NCBI GenBank assembly: GCA_027943335.1
Contig: BSBK01007859.1
Span: 186,001-250,000 of the forward strand
Direction of reading: 5' to 3'
DNA: 64,000 bases
Source of the DNA: Chamaecyparis obtusa
Lineage: Eukaryota; Streptophyta; Pinopsida; Cupressales; Cupressaceae
The first letter of the stretch is position 1. Every line of letters begins with the position of its first letter. Shown here in pieces: positions 13,313 through 25,770 of this stretch. The position numbers and the translations under genes were made by a program. A model generated the notes under the pieces. That model was given only the letters and a program-made list of their open reading frames with translations, was not told the DNA's origin and did no database searches.

Positions 13313-14560
13313 TCAGACATTAGTACTTTCAATCATTTTATTAGTAGTTTTATTCAGACACTTATATGCTTTTCTTTTACTAGAATATCCTAAACATATC
13401 CTTACATCACCTTTTGAGTCAAACTTCCCATTTCTCTCATCTTTCAGAATAAAACATTTGCTTCCAAAAATCTTGAAATAACTTACAGTGGGTTTGTGTC
13501 CAAACCATAACACATAGGGTGTCTTGTTAGTGTCCTTCAGTTGTACTCGATTCAAAACATAAATAGCTGTACTAATAGCTTCCCTCTAGTATGTCTGAGA
13601 AACATTTTTTTGCAGCATTAGTGTTCTTGCACAGTCAACTATTGACCTATTCCTTCTTTCAGCAATGCCATTTTGCTAAGGTGTTCTCGGTGTAGAGACC
13701 TGTCTTTTAATACCATGCTTATTACAGAAATTAGTAAATTTATTAGAGATAAATTCACCTCCTTTATCAGATCTTAGGCATTTCAATTATTTACCAATAT
13801 CTTTTTCTACCTTTTCTTTAAACCACTTGAACATCTTAAATGCTTCATACTTTTCTTTCAAGAACATAACAGTCATCAATCTAGTATAGTCATCAACAAA
13901 AAGAATAAAGTATCTATCACCATAATAACTCTAAGTTCTCATAGGACCACATAGGTCGGTATGAACCAACTCAAGTATCTTCTTTGTTGAATAATCCTTG
14001 CTTTTGAAACTAGATTTAGTCATTTTACCTTTCTGACTTTCATGACACATAACATGATCAAGTTTTGACAAGTTACGCAAACCTCTAACTCTTTTCCTTT
14101 TACTAATCTTAATCATGTTATCAAAATTCACATGGCATAACCTTTTATGCCACAACCAAGCATCTTCATTTTTCATCGTCAAGAAAGAAGACTCATCAGT
14201 ATCAAGATAAAATAGATTACCTCTTGATTGTGCACTAGTTCCAACTAGTCTTCCACCATCATCAAAGATTTTCACTTTCTTGCTCTCAAAAGAAACTCGG
14301 TGACCTGAATTATTCAGTTGTGCCACACTTAACAAATTATAGTTTAGTCCATCTACCTAATAAGCATTTTTACATTTTATTCTATCATTTATCATCAGGG
14401 ATCCTTTACCTCTTACCATACAGGGTGTCATTACCCATCTTAATTGATCCTCCATTGTATTCTTCAAGTTGATCAATTTTCTCTTCATCACCAGTCATGT
14501 GATGTGTACAACCACTGTCTATGATCCATGTATTATTTTTGTTAACTTTAGAGATCAGTG
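13313..14560 (-). pseudogene. Copia-1 protease, GAG-pre-integrase and integrase, broken
   Basis: The protease start is intact: WIIDSGCTHHMTGD near 14475-14525. The GAG-pre-integrase domain is at 13931-14335 (DAWLWHKRLCHVNFDNM, then CHESQKGKM). The integrase triad can be followed: HTDLCGPM, FVDDYTR, GGEFI, then QVSTPRTP, a stop, QNGIAERRNRS. Stops interrupt RT-stop-SYYG, GK-stop-LK, TP-stop-QNG and TY-stop-RE. The TP-stop-QN one stands for the conserved glutamine (CAG to TAG). The end of the domain (13313-13555) reads NKTPYVLWFGHKPTVSYFKI and GYSSKRKAYKC. Confidence 0.9.
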
Positions 14561-14762
14561 CTATTTCTACATGTTTTTATTCCTCTTTTGAGTCATATTT
14601 CATAGCAACAAATACAACTTCTACATCATCATCAGAATTAGATTCAGATTCATTAACTTCAGCTATGTAACATACCTTTTTTCCTTTATCATTACTATCT
14701 TAGTTGTCTTTGTTGTTGTGTCAGTAGCCTTTTTTGACTCTTCTCCCATAGCTTCCTTTAGA

Positions 14763-15620
14763 TTAGTTTTTGGTTTTTTCATCATCTTTCTTATGTGGAC
14801 ATCTAGTAGCAATGTGGCCAACCTCTTTATAGTTAAAGTATCCTAAAGGTAGCTTACCTCTATACCTTCCTTTACCTTTAAGTAACCTTCTAGCCATAAG
14901 AGCTTCAAGTTCATCAAGCTCATCATTGGTATTGCTATTACTATCATCATTCTTATTATTCCTGCTAGACTTACCAATCTTTAAAGAAGACATGAAAGCA
15001 GACTCTACAGATGGAACAACACTATTGTCAAAGTTATTTAATTCAAAGGTTGTAAGTTTACCAATCAGTTTGTCAAGAGTAAGGACATTACCAACTGCAG
15101 ACCTTGTTTCATGAATAGCAGATATTCTGATTGTGTAAACTAGCAATAAGGTTTTGAGGACTTTGCTTACAACTGTTTCTTCACTTATAACTCCATCAGA
15201 TGCTTTAATAGCATGTACTAGCTCTTTTAATCTATTTGTGTACTACATAATATTCTCACCTTCCTTCATCTTCATATCATCAAATCTACCCCTTAAGCTT
15301 TCTACTCTGGCTCTTTTGACATTCACATCTCCACTGTAAACTTGAGAAAGTTTATCCCACATGCCTTTGGTAGTAGTGCATCCTTTAATATCTTCAAATT
15401 TAGCATCGATATAGGTAGCAACAATCTCCATCATAGTAACATTGTGTTCATGCCTGTCTCTGAATTGATCAAGTGTCAGGGGACCAGTGGTTGGTTCTAT
15501 GTAGCCATTCTCCATTAGTTCTAGTGCAGAATTCCCAATTCCAAATATGTGCAACTTGATCCGGCTTTTCCATACTACAAAGTTATCTTTGTTTAGCTTT
15601 GGCACTTCCCTCATATACAT
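14763..15620 (-). pseudogene. Copia-1 Gag (UBN2-type) with zinc-knuckle remnant
   Basis: From ATG at 15620 the frame reads MYMREVPKLNKDNFVVWKSR, CTTTKGMWDKLSQVYSGD and RVESLRGRFDDMKMKEGE, the standard plant copia Gag. One TAG near 15243 interrupts it; the same frame then runs on to 14763 through GKLPLGYFNYKEVGHIATRC. There the CCHC knuckle has lost its first two cysteines (F, Y). Apart from the stop the Gag frame is continuous. Confidence 0.88.
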
Positions 15621-15670
15621 TTTGAGATCTTTGTATTGAAGTCCTTAAAACTTTGTTCTAAGCAACCAAT

Positions 15671-15682
15671 GCTTTGATACCA
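15671..15682 (-). other. Copia-1 primer-binding site (initiator tRNA-Met)
   Basis: The minus strand reads TGGTATCAAAGC two bases inside the 5' LTR. This is one base off the usual TGGTATCAGAGC complementary to plant initiator methionine tRNA. Confidence 0.9.
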
Positions 15683-15684
15683 AT

Positions 15685-17171
15685 TGTTAGAATAACTAAG
15701 AGGGGGGTGAATTAGTTATCCAGTGTCCCAAAACAAAATGTATAATCCAAAAACAAATTACTTAAAACTTTTGATACTTGGTAACTTAAAATATTATACT
15801 GTCTATGATTTTATCGATTACTAGTCAAAAACATATAGTGATTACTGATCAAATCTAATATGCAACATGCAAGTATGACATCAAACAAATATCACAATCA
15901 ACACATAACATAAGAGATTTAATGTGGAAACCCTGTGAAGGGAAAAACCACCTGGGACCGACAACCCAAAAATATTCACTCTTTTGAAGTGAGGTCTGTG
16001 AAGACCCAACCCTGTTAAAGATTACAAACACACTATTAGGTGTGACCTTGTTAGAGGATTTTAGAACAACCGTTATTGTCCAAATAGCATTCACTATGGG
16101 GTTGATAGGATAACAATGTTCATTCTATGAATGATACATAAAAGACTTATCTAGTCCACTCAGTTAAGAGATTTGATTGTGTACAATGGTTAAAATGTAA
16201 TAGTAGGTGATCTACCTTAATACAACTTCAATTGCAAATCTATAGATCAATGTTAAGCTCATTCAATCCTCTAATAATTAAATCAATTCTATTTCAATCA
16301 ATATTCAATAACTTACTATTGCTCGGTAATAGCTTCTTGTCTCTCGGTAAATACTCTACAATTCAGTTGTTAATAACCAGTATGATTAGGCATGCATGAA
16401 AACTTGTTCACGTGCTAATTCTATAGTCTCCTTCTTTCGGCATTCCCTTTTTCACTATGAAATTCCAGTCTCTTATATAGACATGTAAATCATTTTCTTC
16501 TTCTCCATTAGATTTTTCTTCTTAATCATCTTCATTGATTTTTCCACTTAAACATCCTTGGCTAATGTGTCAATAACATGTTTGATTCTCATCCTTTAGA
16601 TCTTTCTAGAATTTTGTTAGTCGTCGATCTTTGTAACAAACATTATCTATTACCTTGAAATCATACACTTTCCAACTCATCAATCTTATCAGCTAAACTA
16701 ATCATTTAGTTCATTTTGTTCTACTCGGTTAATAAAGAAATGCATCGATGAACACAAGCTCAGTTTATACTGTGCTCAGTATAGACTACACTTTGATGGT
16801 GTACACTGAAATGCTTCATTAACTGACAACACTTCTTTGTGTCTTTCAACGCTTTTCCTCATCATAGATGAATGAAACATAATCAAGTCAATATCATACG
16901 GTTATAGACTCATCAACAAGTTACTCAATGTATTCTTTATCCTCATTTGTCATATCCATCTTCCTCATGTAGATATTTCTGTACTTCATCTCTTTCACTC
17001 CTTTTCTACAAATGTTTCGGTATAGTAACTTACAAGGTATGTACTATCAAACCAGTTGACATTAATGACAACCTAATACTAATTTAATCATATTACATAT
17101 CTAATCAATCAACTCGGTGATCTTAAATCACAATTTCTTCAATCAAGTTCTAAATCAGTTGTAGTTCATCA
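15685..17171 (-). repeat. Copia-1 5' LTR
   Basis: It is 1487 bases, TGTTAGAATAAC...TTCATCA on the plus strand, and matches 9629-10897 except for an extra 241-base piece between c-a-gtatag (16777-16784) and cggtatag (17018-17025). On the minus strand it would hold the element promoter. Confidence 0.92.
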
Positions 17172-17176
17172 ACAAT

Positions 17177-20034
17177 CACCTATTCAAAGGACTTTAACCC
17201 TCCCCTTAGAAGAGACCTAGAAATAAGCAATACATTAATCAGCATCCACTGAAAGGCAAGTTTGAGATATCTTTGATATCCTTACTCATACACATATGAA
17301 AACCAGTCCTAAACTTAGATATTTCTATAAAAACAACTCTATTGTAGACATCTTCAAACATAAAATAGAAAGATTAAAACACCCTTGATGCTCTAATCAA
17401 CAAGTTCAAGAATCAAATGGAGACAATTTGATAGTAGTATGAAAATATTGAGATCGTATTCATAAGATAGGCTATTACAACTTATATTCTATTCTCCAAG
17501 CCAGAAAGGAAAGAGGGAATGCCCTATATGCAGAGAAGGAAAAATATTTATAGGATGAAACCACTCATGGAACCAAGGAAATTGGAACCCATTGAGATTA
17601 CCAAAAACTAGAACCCTTCTAAATGATCTTGGAAATCCTTATAAAGGATTGCAACAAGCTATAGATCATTTAGGTAAAAAATAGGTCTACAACAACCTCA
17701 ACAACCAGACTCAATAAGAAATAAAAGAATGCAAAAAAAATCCTGGAAACCCAAGAAAATCAAATCAAATCTAATGTACAATTATTTAGTTTTCATCATT
17801 CAAGGCCAACTACATTTACATATTCAACCGATTTCTTTTTGTAGGCCAAACTAAAATAAATGTCAGAACCAACTTGGAATATCTTGTGTGAATTAGAGCA
17901 TAGAAATAACTCTGACATCCAACAAACCCTAGCCACCCTTGTCAAAATATTAGTCCTCAACTTTAACTCGGCATGGCACCCAAGAAAAAAAATTAGTACA
18001 CGATGACCACCAATATCTTCCTCATCATTTCTTTACCTACAACCATCCTAGGAAAATCAAATGCGATCTGCCTTTTTTCGTATCTAGCTCACTGTATCAA
18101 AACCTTGGAGAGAAACCCTTAGCAGAAGATTCAAATTATGGAAACAATGGCTAACTGAAATTTTTTAAAACACGACCTTTGATTCATCTCTTTCCTAGTA
18201 GATTGGACAGTTCCCATTAATTGACACAATAATAAATTAAGCTTTGAAAAGTCTAGCCACATCATCATATCTTGACATCCAACCAGAATGAGCAACTCAA
18301 CAACACCTAGCCACTAGACCCATCTTGACCTCGACAAGCATCCCCTAACCTTTAGTCATTTGGAAAACACATGACTGAAGGCATTTTCCAAGTCGTGAAA
18401 CATTTTTCTTAACCGTGTTCTGGTCTGGAGATCACATGAATGAAGCATTCACGTGATTGCTGAGTCAATCCTTAACCCTGTGTTACATTCAAACAATACG
18501 CAACCACTACCTGATGAAATCTACATCCATGACTCATATTCAATCTTGAAACCTTTACCTATAACTCAACCTCTATCAAAAGATCACGCAATTGTAGACT
18601 TTTCTTGATCATCAAACCTTTTTCTTAACTTGGGTCTGGTCTAGAGAATGGGTGACAAAGGCATTCATCTAATCTCATAATCTTTTCTTGACCCCTGGTT
18701 AAATGTCATGATCAAATGTTGGTCGTTGATCTTGTCCTCATCCTATGGCTATCACTGAATCACTGAGCCTTTTCTTAACTCTGATTTTTATTAGGTAAAT
18801 AAGTGCTAGCCATCAATTCTATCTTCATCTTGTGGTCCTCATTGATTCGTCAAATACCTCATAACCCCATGACTTAACTCATCTTATCAAAAAAACATGC
18901 AACTAAAGCTTTTACTAGATCTTGAAACATTTCTCTTAACCTTAGATAAATCATGAGATCAAACACCAACATTTGATCTTTCTCATCATCCATGACTATT
19001 GCTGAATTTCCAAGCCCAAAACTTAACTCACCTTATATCAAGCGATTCAATGAAAAAAGAGAAAACATGACTTGCCTTTAATTGTGGTCATATTCGGAGA
19101 CTTAGTGACTGAGCATTATCACATTCTCTAGATATCTAGTCAACCTTAGGTTTGAGCATGAGAACATGTGGAAGCCTCAGTTGCCTGATTGTTGAATGAT
19201 AAACTTTACCACCAAGGACTAACCTTTCTCTGACCTTGACTTAACCCAAGCCCATATGGGTATTATGCAAACAAAGTGCTTCATTGAATCTCATAATAAT
19301 TCTTTAAACTAGGGTTAAATCCTAATAACACACGACTGAGGCAATCTTCAAGTCATTGAATCTTTTCTTTACTCTGGCTTACATCGAGAGATCAAGTGCC
19401 AGCCACTGATCAAGATCAACATTGACTGTTCACATTTAATCTCTAAAAGATTCCTGCCTTGACTAGATATCTGGAGATTGTGTGATTGAAGGAAGACATA
19501 ACCACTTGCTAGGTCACTAGATGTTAAGAACTTAACCTCCAAGATCAAGAGAATGCACAAACACTGTAATCGTTGGATCGCTAGACTAAATGACTAACCA
19601 TCTAGGAACTTGGAGATCTGGCGAACGCTTTAGTTGCGGAGTCGCTAAATAGAAACATAACTGCCCGGGTAAGGAAAGAAGACATGTGCATAAATGGGAC
19701 TTAAGTGGCCCAAAAAGGTAATAAGAAAATAGACTTGGCTAGGGTTTTTGGACTTAAACAATTTTCATGAAGCCCTAGGACATGGATTTAGACCTATTTC
19801 TCAGACCTTCAAGCAACCATATCTCACTAGTTTTTGCACTTGAACACATGCGACCTTAAATGGGGCTTGCATACATCTTGGAATATCCATGGCTAAGCTC
19901 ACAAGATATGAAACTTGCTACATCTTCTTTACTAATTAGAACAAGTTTGCAGGTAGGGCATCACAATTTTCTAGGGGTTGCAAGATAAGACCATTTTTAT
20001 TGGAATTTGGCTATGACAGGAAAACTGGCTAACA
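17177..20034 (-). repeat. Long LTR, right copy, second part
   Basis: It continues the match to 3799-6659 after the copia-1 insertion and ends CTGGCTAACA. It contains the same degenerate internal repeat region (about 18340-19500). Confidence 0.88.
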
Positions 20035-20626
20035 CATTCCTTCCTCCTGATCTACCTCTTCCAATAGGTCTTTTTCCTCTGAATCCTCATCTAAGATTAT
20101 TTTCACCCTATGAGTTAAATTGGTTAGACTCACCATAAGATTTGGAACTCTATCCTCTCCCATTAGGCATTCCTTTGGCCTTGTTATTAAACTTTTTCTT
20201 TCCTCTACCTTTACCTTGTTCTTGCTTCCTCTTTTGTGGGGCTTCCACCTTTAATGCTAATTGATAGAATTTTTTAATAGTATCAAGACTACAAAGTTTT
20301 AGTTCATCCTTAGGCCATTGAAATATCTAGCCACTTTCACACTTTCACACTTTTTGGTCTTAGACCTCAACTAGAGCTTTTGAAACTCCTTAGTGTAACT
20401 ATACACATCTATTTCTTTCTATCTCAGACTTTGTCTTCTCCTATGAAATTAAATTTCATAGCCTTTAGGAAGGTAAGCCTCTTTGACTTTGGAAAGCATC
20501 ACCTTCCAAGATGATATCATGTTCCTTCTTTTACTCTTTCACTTTGGATGAAATTCCACCATGTTAATGATGCACCCTTCAATTTTGATTTTTGCCATCT
20601 TGACTCTCTGGTTTTTAGGAAGTTGT
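20035..20626 (-). pseudogene. G1 gag, upstream part
   Basis: On the minus strand the right end reads NIDNFLKTRESRWQKSK then KLKGASLTWWNFIQSERVKE, the retrotransposon Gag core, then a stop. Leftwards come the frame pieces AYLPKGYEI and basic, low-complexity sequence leading to 20035, where the long-LTR element cuts it; the zinc knuckle is on the far side at 3158-3199. At 20626 the gag ends abruptly against copia-2 on the opposite strand, with no LTR between, so this is a deletion or rearrangement joint. Confidence 0.75.
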
Positions 20627-20636
20627 CTATGTTGCT

Positions 20637-21960
20637 ATGAAAGATAATTCTAAAGAAAAAAGGTATGAAGATGAAAAATCCCTTATTTCTCATGTTAGAA
20701 AGTCTGACCCATGGATTATTAATAGTGGATGTTCACATTATATGACTGGTGACATTGATAAGTTTGAGAACCTAGAAGAGTATGATGGAGGATTTGTTAG
20801 ATTTGGCAATGATGCTCCATGTTTTGTAAAAGGAAAAGGATCCATTATATTGAATGAAAAGATAAAATGTGATAATTCTTATTGGGTTCAAGGAATTAAA
20901 TACAACTTTTTGAGTGTTTCACAATTGAACAACACTGGCCACCAACTGAAGTTTCAAAGGAGAAAAGTAAATATCTATGGCATTGCTAGAGATTTGATTG
21001 GAACTGGTGAACAATCTAAAGGTAACTTATTGTACCTTGATATTGATACAAATATTTTATTATTTTTTAAAGTTGAAGATGTGTGGTTATGGCATAAAAG
21101 ACTTTGCCATATAAATTTTGATAAGATGATCAAAGTGAGTAAAAAGAATAGAGTCATAGGTCTACTAAAATTAAGAAAGCCTGACAAAGTGATGTGTAAG
21201 GAATGTCAAATTGGTACGATGAAAAAATCTCATTTTTCAAGAAAGTATTATTCATCTAATGATATTTTGGAATTAGTTTATACTGATCTCTATGGCCCTA
21301 TGAGAATACAAAGTTACTATGGAGACTGGTATTTTATTTTATTTGTTGATGACTACTCAAGAATGATGTCGGTTATGTTTCTAAAAGAAAAGTCTGATGC
21401 ATTCCAAATGTTCAAATGGTATAAAGAAAGAATTGAAAATGAAATAGGTAAACATTTAAAATTCTTAAGATCAAATAGAGGGGGTGAATTTATCTTTCAT
21501 GAATTTATTGTCTTCTATAATGGGAATGGAATCAAAAGACAAGTATCTACACCAAGGACTCCACAAAAAAATGGCATAGATGAAAGAAGAAATTGATCAA
21601 TAGTTGATTGTGCTAGATCATTATTGATTGAAAAAGAGGTTGCACAAACATTCTCAAGATAAGCCATAAGTATTTTTGTCTACACAATCAACCAAGTACA
21701 ATTGAAGAAAGGTACCAACAAGACCCATTATGAAATCTAGTATGGGCATACACTGAATGTTAGTTACTTTAATTTTTTTTCAAGTAGATGCTATATTCTG
21801 AAAGATGATAGCTATGGAAAGTTGGATTCTAAAGGTGATGAAGGTATATTCCTAGGATACTCCACAAAGAGAAAATATTATAAATGTCTAAATAAGACTA
21901 CTAAAAAAATTATGGAAAGTGCAAATGTGAGGACTGATATCAATTTGCAAAACTGAATAA
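20637..21960 (+). pseudogene. Copia-2 protease, GAG-pre-integrase and integrase, broken
   Basis: A 319-codon open stretch (20637-21596) begins just before the protease site, which reads WIINSGCSHYMTGD: the catalytic aspartate of DSG is asparagine, so the protease would be inactive. Next come VWLWHKRLCHINFDKM (GAG-pre-integrase) and the integrase core (VYTDLYGPM, LFVDDYSRM, GGEFIFHE, STPRTPQKNGIDERRN), stopped by TGA at 21594-21596. From 21600 to 21960 the frame continues in pieces (SIVDCARSLL, GYSTKRKYYKCLNK). Confidence 0.88.
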
Positions 21961-22239
21961 AGAAGATAGCAATAAGGAACTAGAAGATTACCAAAGATTT
22001 ATGTATGTTTAGGATGGAATTTCAGGCACTGCACCTAAGCCACAACAAGAAGAAGTTGAAGAGAAAGTTAAGACGCAATCAAGAAATGAAAATACTGATG
22101 GACAATCGACCAAGCCTATCTTAGCAAAGTATGTGAGGAGACACAACTCACTGAGCAAACTAATTGGAGACAAGAGTGGAGGAATCATGAAGTAAGTTAA
22201 GAGATAACACATGTTTGATTTCTAAATTTGAGCCAAGGC

Positions 22240-23745
22240 TAGTTAAGGATGTGCTAGAAAATGAAGAATGGATTAATGCAATAAAATAAGAGATTGATTA
22301 GATTGAAAAAAATAACACTTGGTCACTAGTACTGAGACCCAAGGATAAGAATTTGATTGGAATAAAGTGGATTTTTAGGAATAGACTAAATGAAAAATGA
22401 GATGTGATAAAAAACAAATCTAGACTTGTACACCAGGGATATACACAAGAAGAAGTTATTGAATATGGTGAGGCATTTACCCCTGTTACTAGATTAGAAG
22501 GTGTTAGAATTGTACTTGCATATCCTGCCTATAAAGGATTCAAATTTTATCAGATGGATGTTAAGTATGCATTTTTAAATGGAATTATTGAAGAGGAAGT
22601 TTACATTGAACAACCTGAAGGATTTATTGAAAATTCTAACAAGGATATGGTATGCAAACTACACAAGGCACTCTATGGTTTGAAGAAATCCCCCCGAGCA
22701 TGTTATGAAAGATTTCACTCATACTTAGTAAAGATTGGAATTCAAAGGACAAGTGACAACAATAATTTATACTTGAAATGTGACAATAATTATAAGAATC
22801 TAATTGCTAAAATATTTATTGACGATATCATATTTGGAGGAAATGAGTCTATGTCTAAATCATTTGCTGAAGAGATGAGAAAGGAATTTGAGATGTCTAT
22901 GATAGGAGAGATAAAATTCTTTATTAGATGGGATCTGCATCACATAGTCAAAATATATTAAGGAGATCCTAAAGACATTCAATATGGAAGAGTCAAAACC
23001 AGTTGGAACACCGATGGCTACTGGTTACAAATTATCAAAGGAAGATGAGACAAAGGAAGTAAATGAGACACTCTACTGATCTATGATTAGTAAGTTATAA
23101 TATGTTGTTCATAGTAGACTTGATATTGCTCATGTTGTTGGGATTGTTTCAAGGTTTTTTTCCAACCCAAAGGAAACACACATGTTTGTAGTGAAAAGGA
23201 TATTTAGATATCTAAAAGGAACCGATGACTATGGACTATGGAACAGAAAGAATGGAGATTTCGATCTAAAGGTATATAGTGATACTGATTGGGCATGAAA
23301 TGTTGATGATAGGAAAATCACAAGTGTAGGAACTTTCTTTTTAGGAGAAAGATTAGTGACATGGTTAAGCAAGAAATAGAGTTGTATTTCCCAGTCTACT
23401 GCTGAAGTTGAGTATGTTGTTGCATCTATGAATTGTTCAAACATTGTGTGGATTAAATAGCTACTTGAAGGTATGCAAGAAGAAATTAATGACGCTATTA
23501 CTATTTATTGTGATAAAACAAGTGCTATTAACATATCAAAGAATCCAGTGATGCATTCAAAGAAAAAGTACATTTCTACCAAGTATCATTACTTGAGAGA
23601 TAAAGTACAAGATAAAAACATGATATTAGAGTATGTGAATTTAAAGGAACAAATAGATGATATATTTACTAAACCACTACTGAAGGATGCTTTTGAGTAT
23701 CTCCAAGGTAAGTTAGTGGTTCTTTCCCTATCCAATATTTACTAA
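22240..23745 (+). pseudogene. Copia-2 reverse transcriptase and RNase H, broken
   Basis: After pieces at 22240-22400 (ENEEWINAIK, then a stop; GIKWIFRNRLNEK, then a stop), 22404-22961 reads KSRLVHQGYTQEEVIEYGEA, YQMDVKYAFLNG, LYGLKKSPRACYERF and AKIFIDDIIFGG, with the catalytic DD. A frameshift follows at KFFIRWDLHH. RNase H spans 23070-23745: HSRLDIAHVVGIVS, VYSDTDWA followed by a stop, then ISTKYHYLRDKV and DIFTKPLLKD to the end of pol. Confidence 0.88.
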
Positions 23746-24284
23746 GCCAAGATGCATGTTGCATCAATTTAGGAACTCATTAAAATATCTATTTTGTGAG
23801 TTGAGGCTAGTGTTCACTCTTTAGGTGAAGCCTAAAGTTGTAAAATATGTTTATGGAAGCAATGATAAATCAATACATTTGAGGTATGATTTAAGAAGTA
23901 TATGTTTCTTTGGCATTATTGTCAAAGATGGAGAAGTTTACCAAATCAAGATGAGGGAGAATAAATAAATTGATTATTGAATGAGAAGATTGAACATATT
24001 AAACAATGACAGAGGGAGAGTTTACTGAAAAGAAGGAGAATATGCTAAGAGAATTTGTTACTGAGGGAGAAGACTATAAAGATGGAGAAGTTTATTGAAA
24101 GAGAGGGAGAGGATTACAAAAGAAGATCAAGCAAGGAAGAAAGATAAAAATCAAAGGGATTACAAGACATAGACAAGACAAAAAGTGTTTCCATCATCAA
24201 TTGAACACTGAATATTGTCAATGAGTGTTGTCGTTAATGCCAAAGAGGGATATTGTTACTATAAATGATGGTGATGTGGGAGAT
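23746..24284 (+). other. Copia-2 3' untranslated region and polypurine-rich tract
   Basis: There is no coding frame. Purine-rich runs (gatggagaag, agagggagag) are frequent, and atgccaaagagggatat (24237-24253) resembles the copia-1 polypurine tract. Either TGTTACTATA at 24254 or TGTTAAATGA at 24285 is the start of the LTR. Confidence 0.6.
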
Positions 24285-25770
24285 TGTTAAATGAGGATGA
24301 TGGATACTGAATAAGATTAGAGGTATACAAGATAGTAGAATGATTAGATCAGTTATTATCTTGCCATTGATGTCAAGTAGTTGATTTATGATTTATATTG
24401 AGTTTCCATATCATTCAAAGTATGATATAAGTTAAGTAAAGACAAGAAGATGAAGAAGTGAAATGATGAGAAGATTAAGAACCTAAATGGGCAACTTATA
24501 CAGACCATAAAATGTTAAGGTTATGTTGATATATTATTTTCTACCAAATATTTAATTATATCAAGTCGATAAAGAAGATTAGTCAAGTCAATAAGTAAAA
24601 TAGTTGTGGCTACCAAGTAGGAAAGGTCATTCAGTAAGAACAAAGAAAGTTTTAGTAAAGTGAAAGGAAGTCAAGACACTGAGTAGAAGGTTTTAGTCAC
24701 TGAGCGAGGTTAATCAAAATTCAGTTGAAGAATAATAAGCAAGGAACATAAATTAAATACAATAATCAGAATGACATTTAATGTTGTGATATGATGAGCT
24801 GAAAGATTCTGATGATGAGGAAGAGTTAGCTAAAGAGATATGTGATCAGGAAAATTCAAGGTGAATATCTATGATAAGATCTAAGTGGAAAAAAGAGAAT
24901 GAACAAGTTCCACGAAAAGTTCAAGCTCCAAGGTGATGATAAAACATGTTACCAAGCTCTAGATTCATTTAATTAATGTATGAGATTGAACTGGAGGATT
25001 GAGATTGATTAGATGAAAATGTGATAAAGGAGATTAAGTGAAAAAATAAGGTCTATATAAAGGATGATTTTGTATGGACAAATAGATGGCATATTGAAGA
25101 GTTGAAGAGTCATCGACTGATATTGTGAAGAAGGAAAAGGTGAATTCTGATCCAGAAAGACAAAATTTGATGAAGTGTTGAAGCTAGTGGAAAGTGAAGG
25201 ATTAAAGTGAAGATAAATAGTGAAAAAAGGATATGATTGTGCAAAGGATTGTTGCAGATTTCTAGGTCCATTCAACTATTATTTCTTATTAGCATTTGTA
25301 ATAGAAAAATATCTTAACCGAGTGAACCCAATAGTCTTATTTGTAAATCTTTTCAAAAATTTACATTCTAGAAAGAGTGTTTGAAGCCCTTTAACTAGGC
25401 CACTCCTAATAGAGTGAAGATCCTAATAGATCTAAGGTAAATCCCTTGACCGGGTCACACTTGATAGTGTGCATTGTAATCTTTAACATGATTGACTTTT
25501 AACCGAGCATACTCAAGAAGAGTATTTCTTTGGTGGGTGACAATTCCCATTGTGGTTTTTCCCAATGCTAGGTTTCCACGTTAAATACTAGTGTTATATG
25601 TGTTGAATGATATTTGCATTTGTTATTTCTGATTCATAAAGTTTATTTACTATTGTCGATAAATGTTGAATTGTGTTTGACCGAGCTATCACCTAGTTAA
25701 TTAGAGAAATTTTTTTAATATATAGAGAATCAAGGATTACTGATTCAACCCCCCTCTCCATAATCCAACA
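24254..25770 (+). repeat. Copia-2 3' LTR
   Basis: It ends GATTCAACCCCCCTCTCCAT then AATCCAACA, the C-rich end typical of this copia group (copia-1 has the equivalent TTCACCCCCCTCTTAG). The start is at 24254 or 24285, giving 1517 or 1486 bases. The pairing 5' LTR is missing, so the limits cannot be proven here. Confidence 0.72.

Larger units (their letters stand above)
9629..17171 (-). mobile_element. Copia-1: full-length Ty1/copia retrotransposon inserted in the long LTR
   Basis: It is a 7543-base element with LTRs at 9629-10897 and 15685-17171, both TG...CA. The flanks gcaat (9624-9628) and acaat (17172-17176) form a 5-bp duplication with one change, and the uninterrupted sequence exists at 3790-3810. 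On the minus strand the order is LTR, primer-binding site, gag, protease, integrase, reverse transcriptase, RNase H, polypurine tract, LTR. Integrase before reverse transcriptase defines Ty1/copia. All domains are recognisable but carry stops, so it is no longer autonomous. Confidence 0.93.
3219..20034 (-). mobile_element. Gag-only (LARD-like) LTR retrotransposon with about 3.44-kb LTRs, inserted in G1 gag
   Basis: Two direct copies of one sequence lie at 3219-6659 and at 9044-9628 plus 17177-20034. Each starts TGTTGG and ends in CA. The flanking 5-mers are cattt (3214-3218) and cattc (20035-20039), a target-site duplication with one change, and G1 gag continues across the pair. Without the nested copia the element is about 9.3 kb: LTR 3441, internal 2384, LTR 3443 bases. 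The internal part has only gag-like sequence on the minus strand and no protease, reverse transcriptase or integrase, so it must have depended on enzymes from another element. I see no convincing primer-binding site. Confidence 0.85.
20627..25770 (+). mobile_element. Copia-2: Ty1/copia retrotransposon lacking 5' LTR and gag
   Basis: Plus-strand protease, integrase, reverse transcriptase and RNase H are followed by a polypurine-like tract and a 3' LTR ending AATCCAACA. It is a relative of copia-1: the pol motifs match domain by domain. The element begins within pol at about 20627, against G1 gag, so the whole 5' LTR and gag are missing. Confidence 0.88.
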
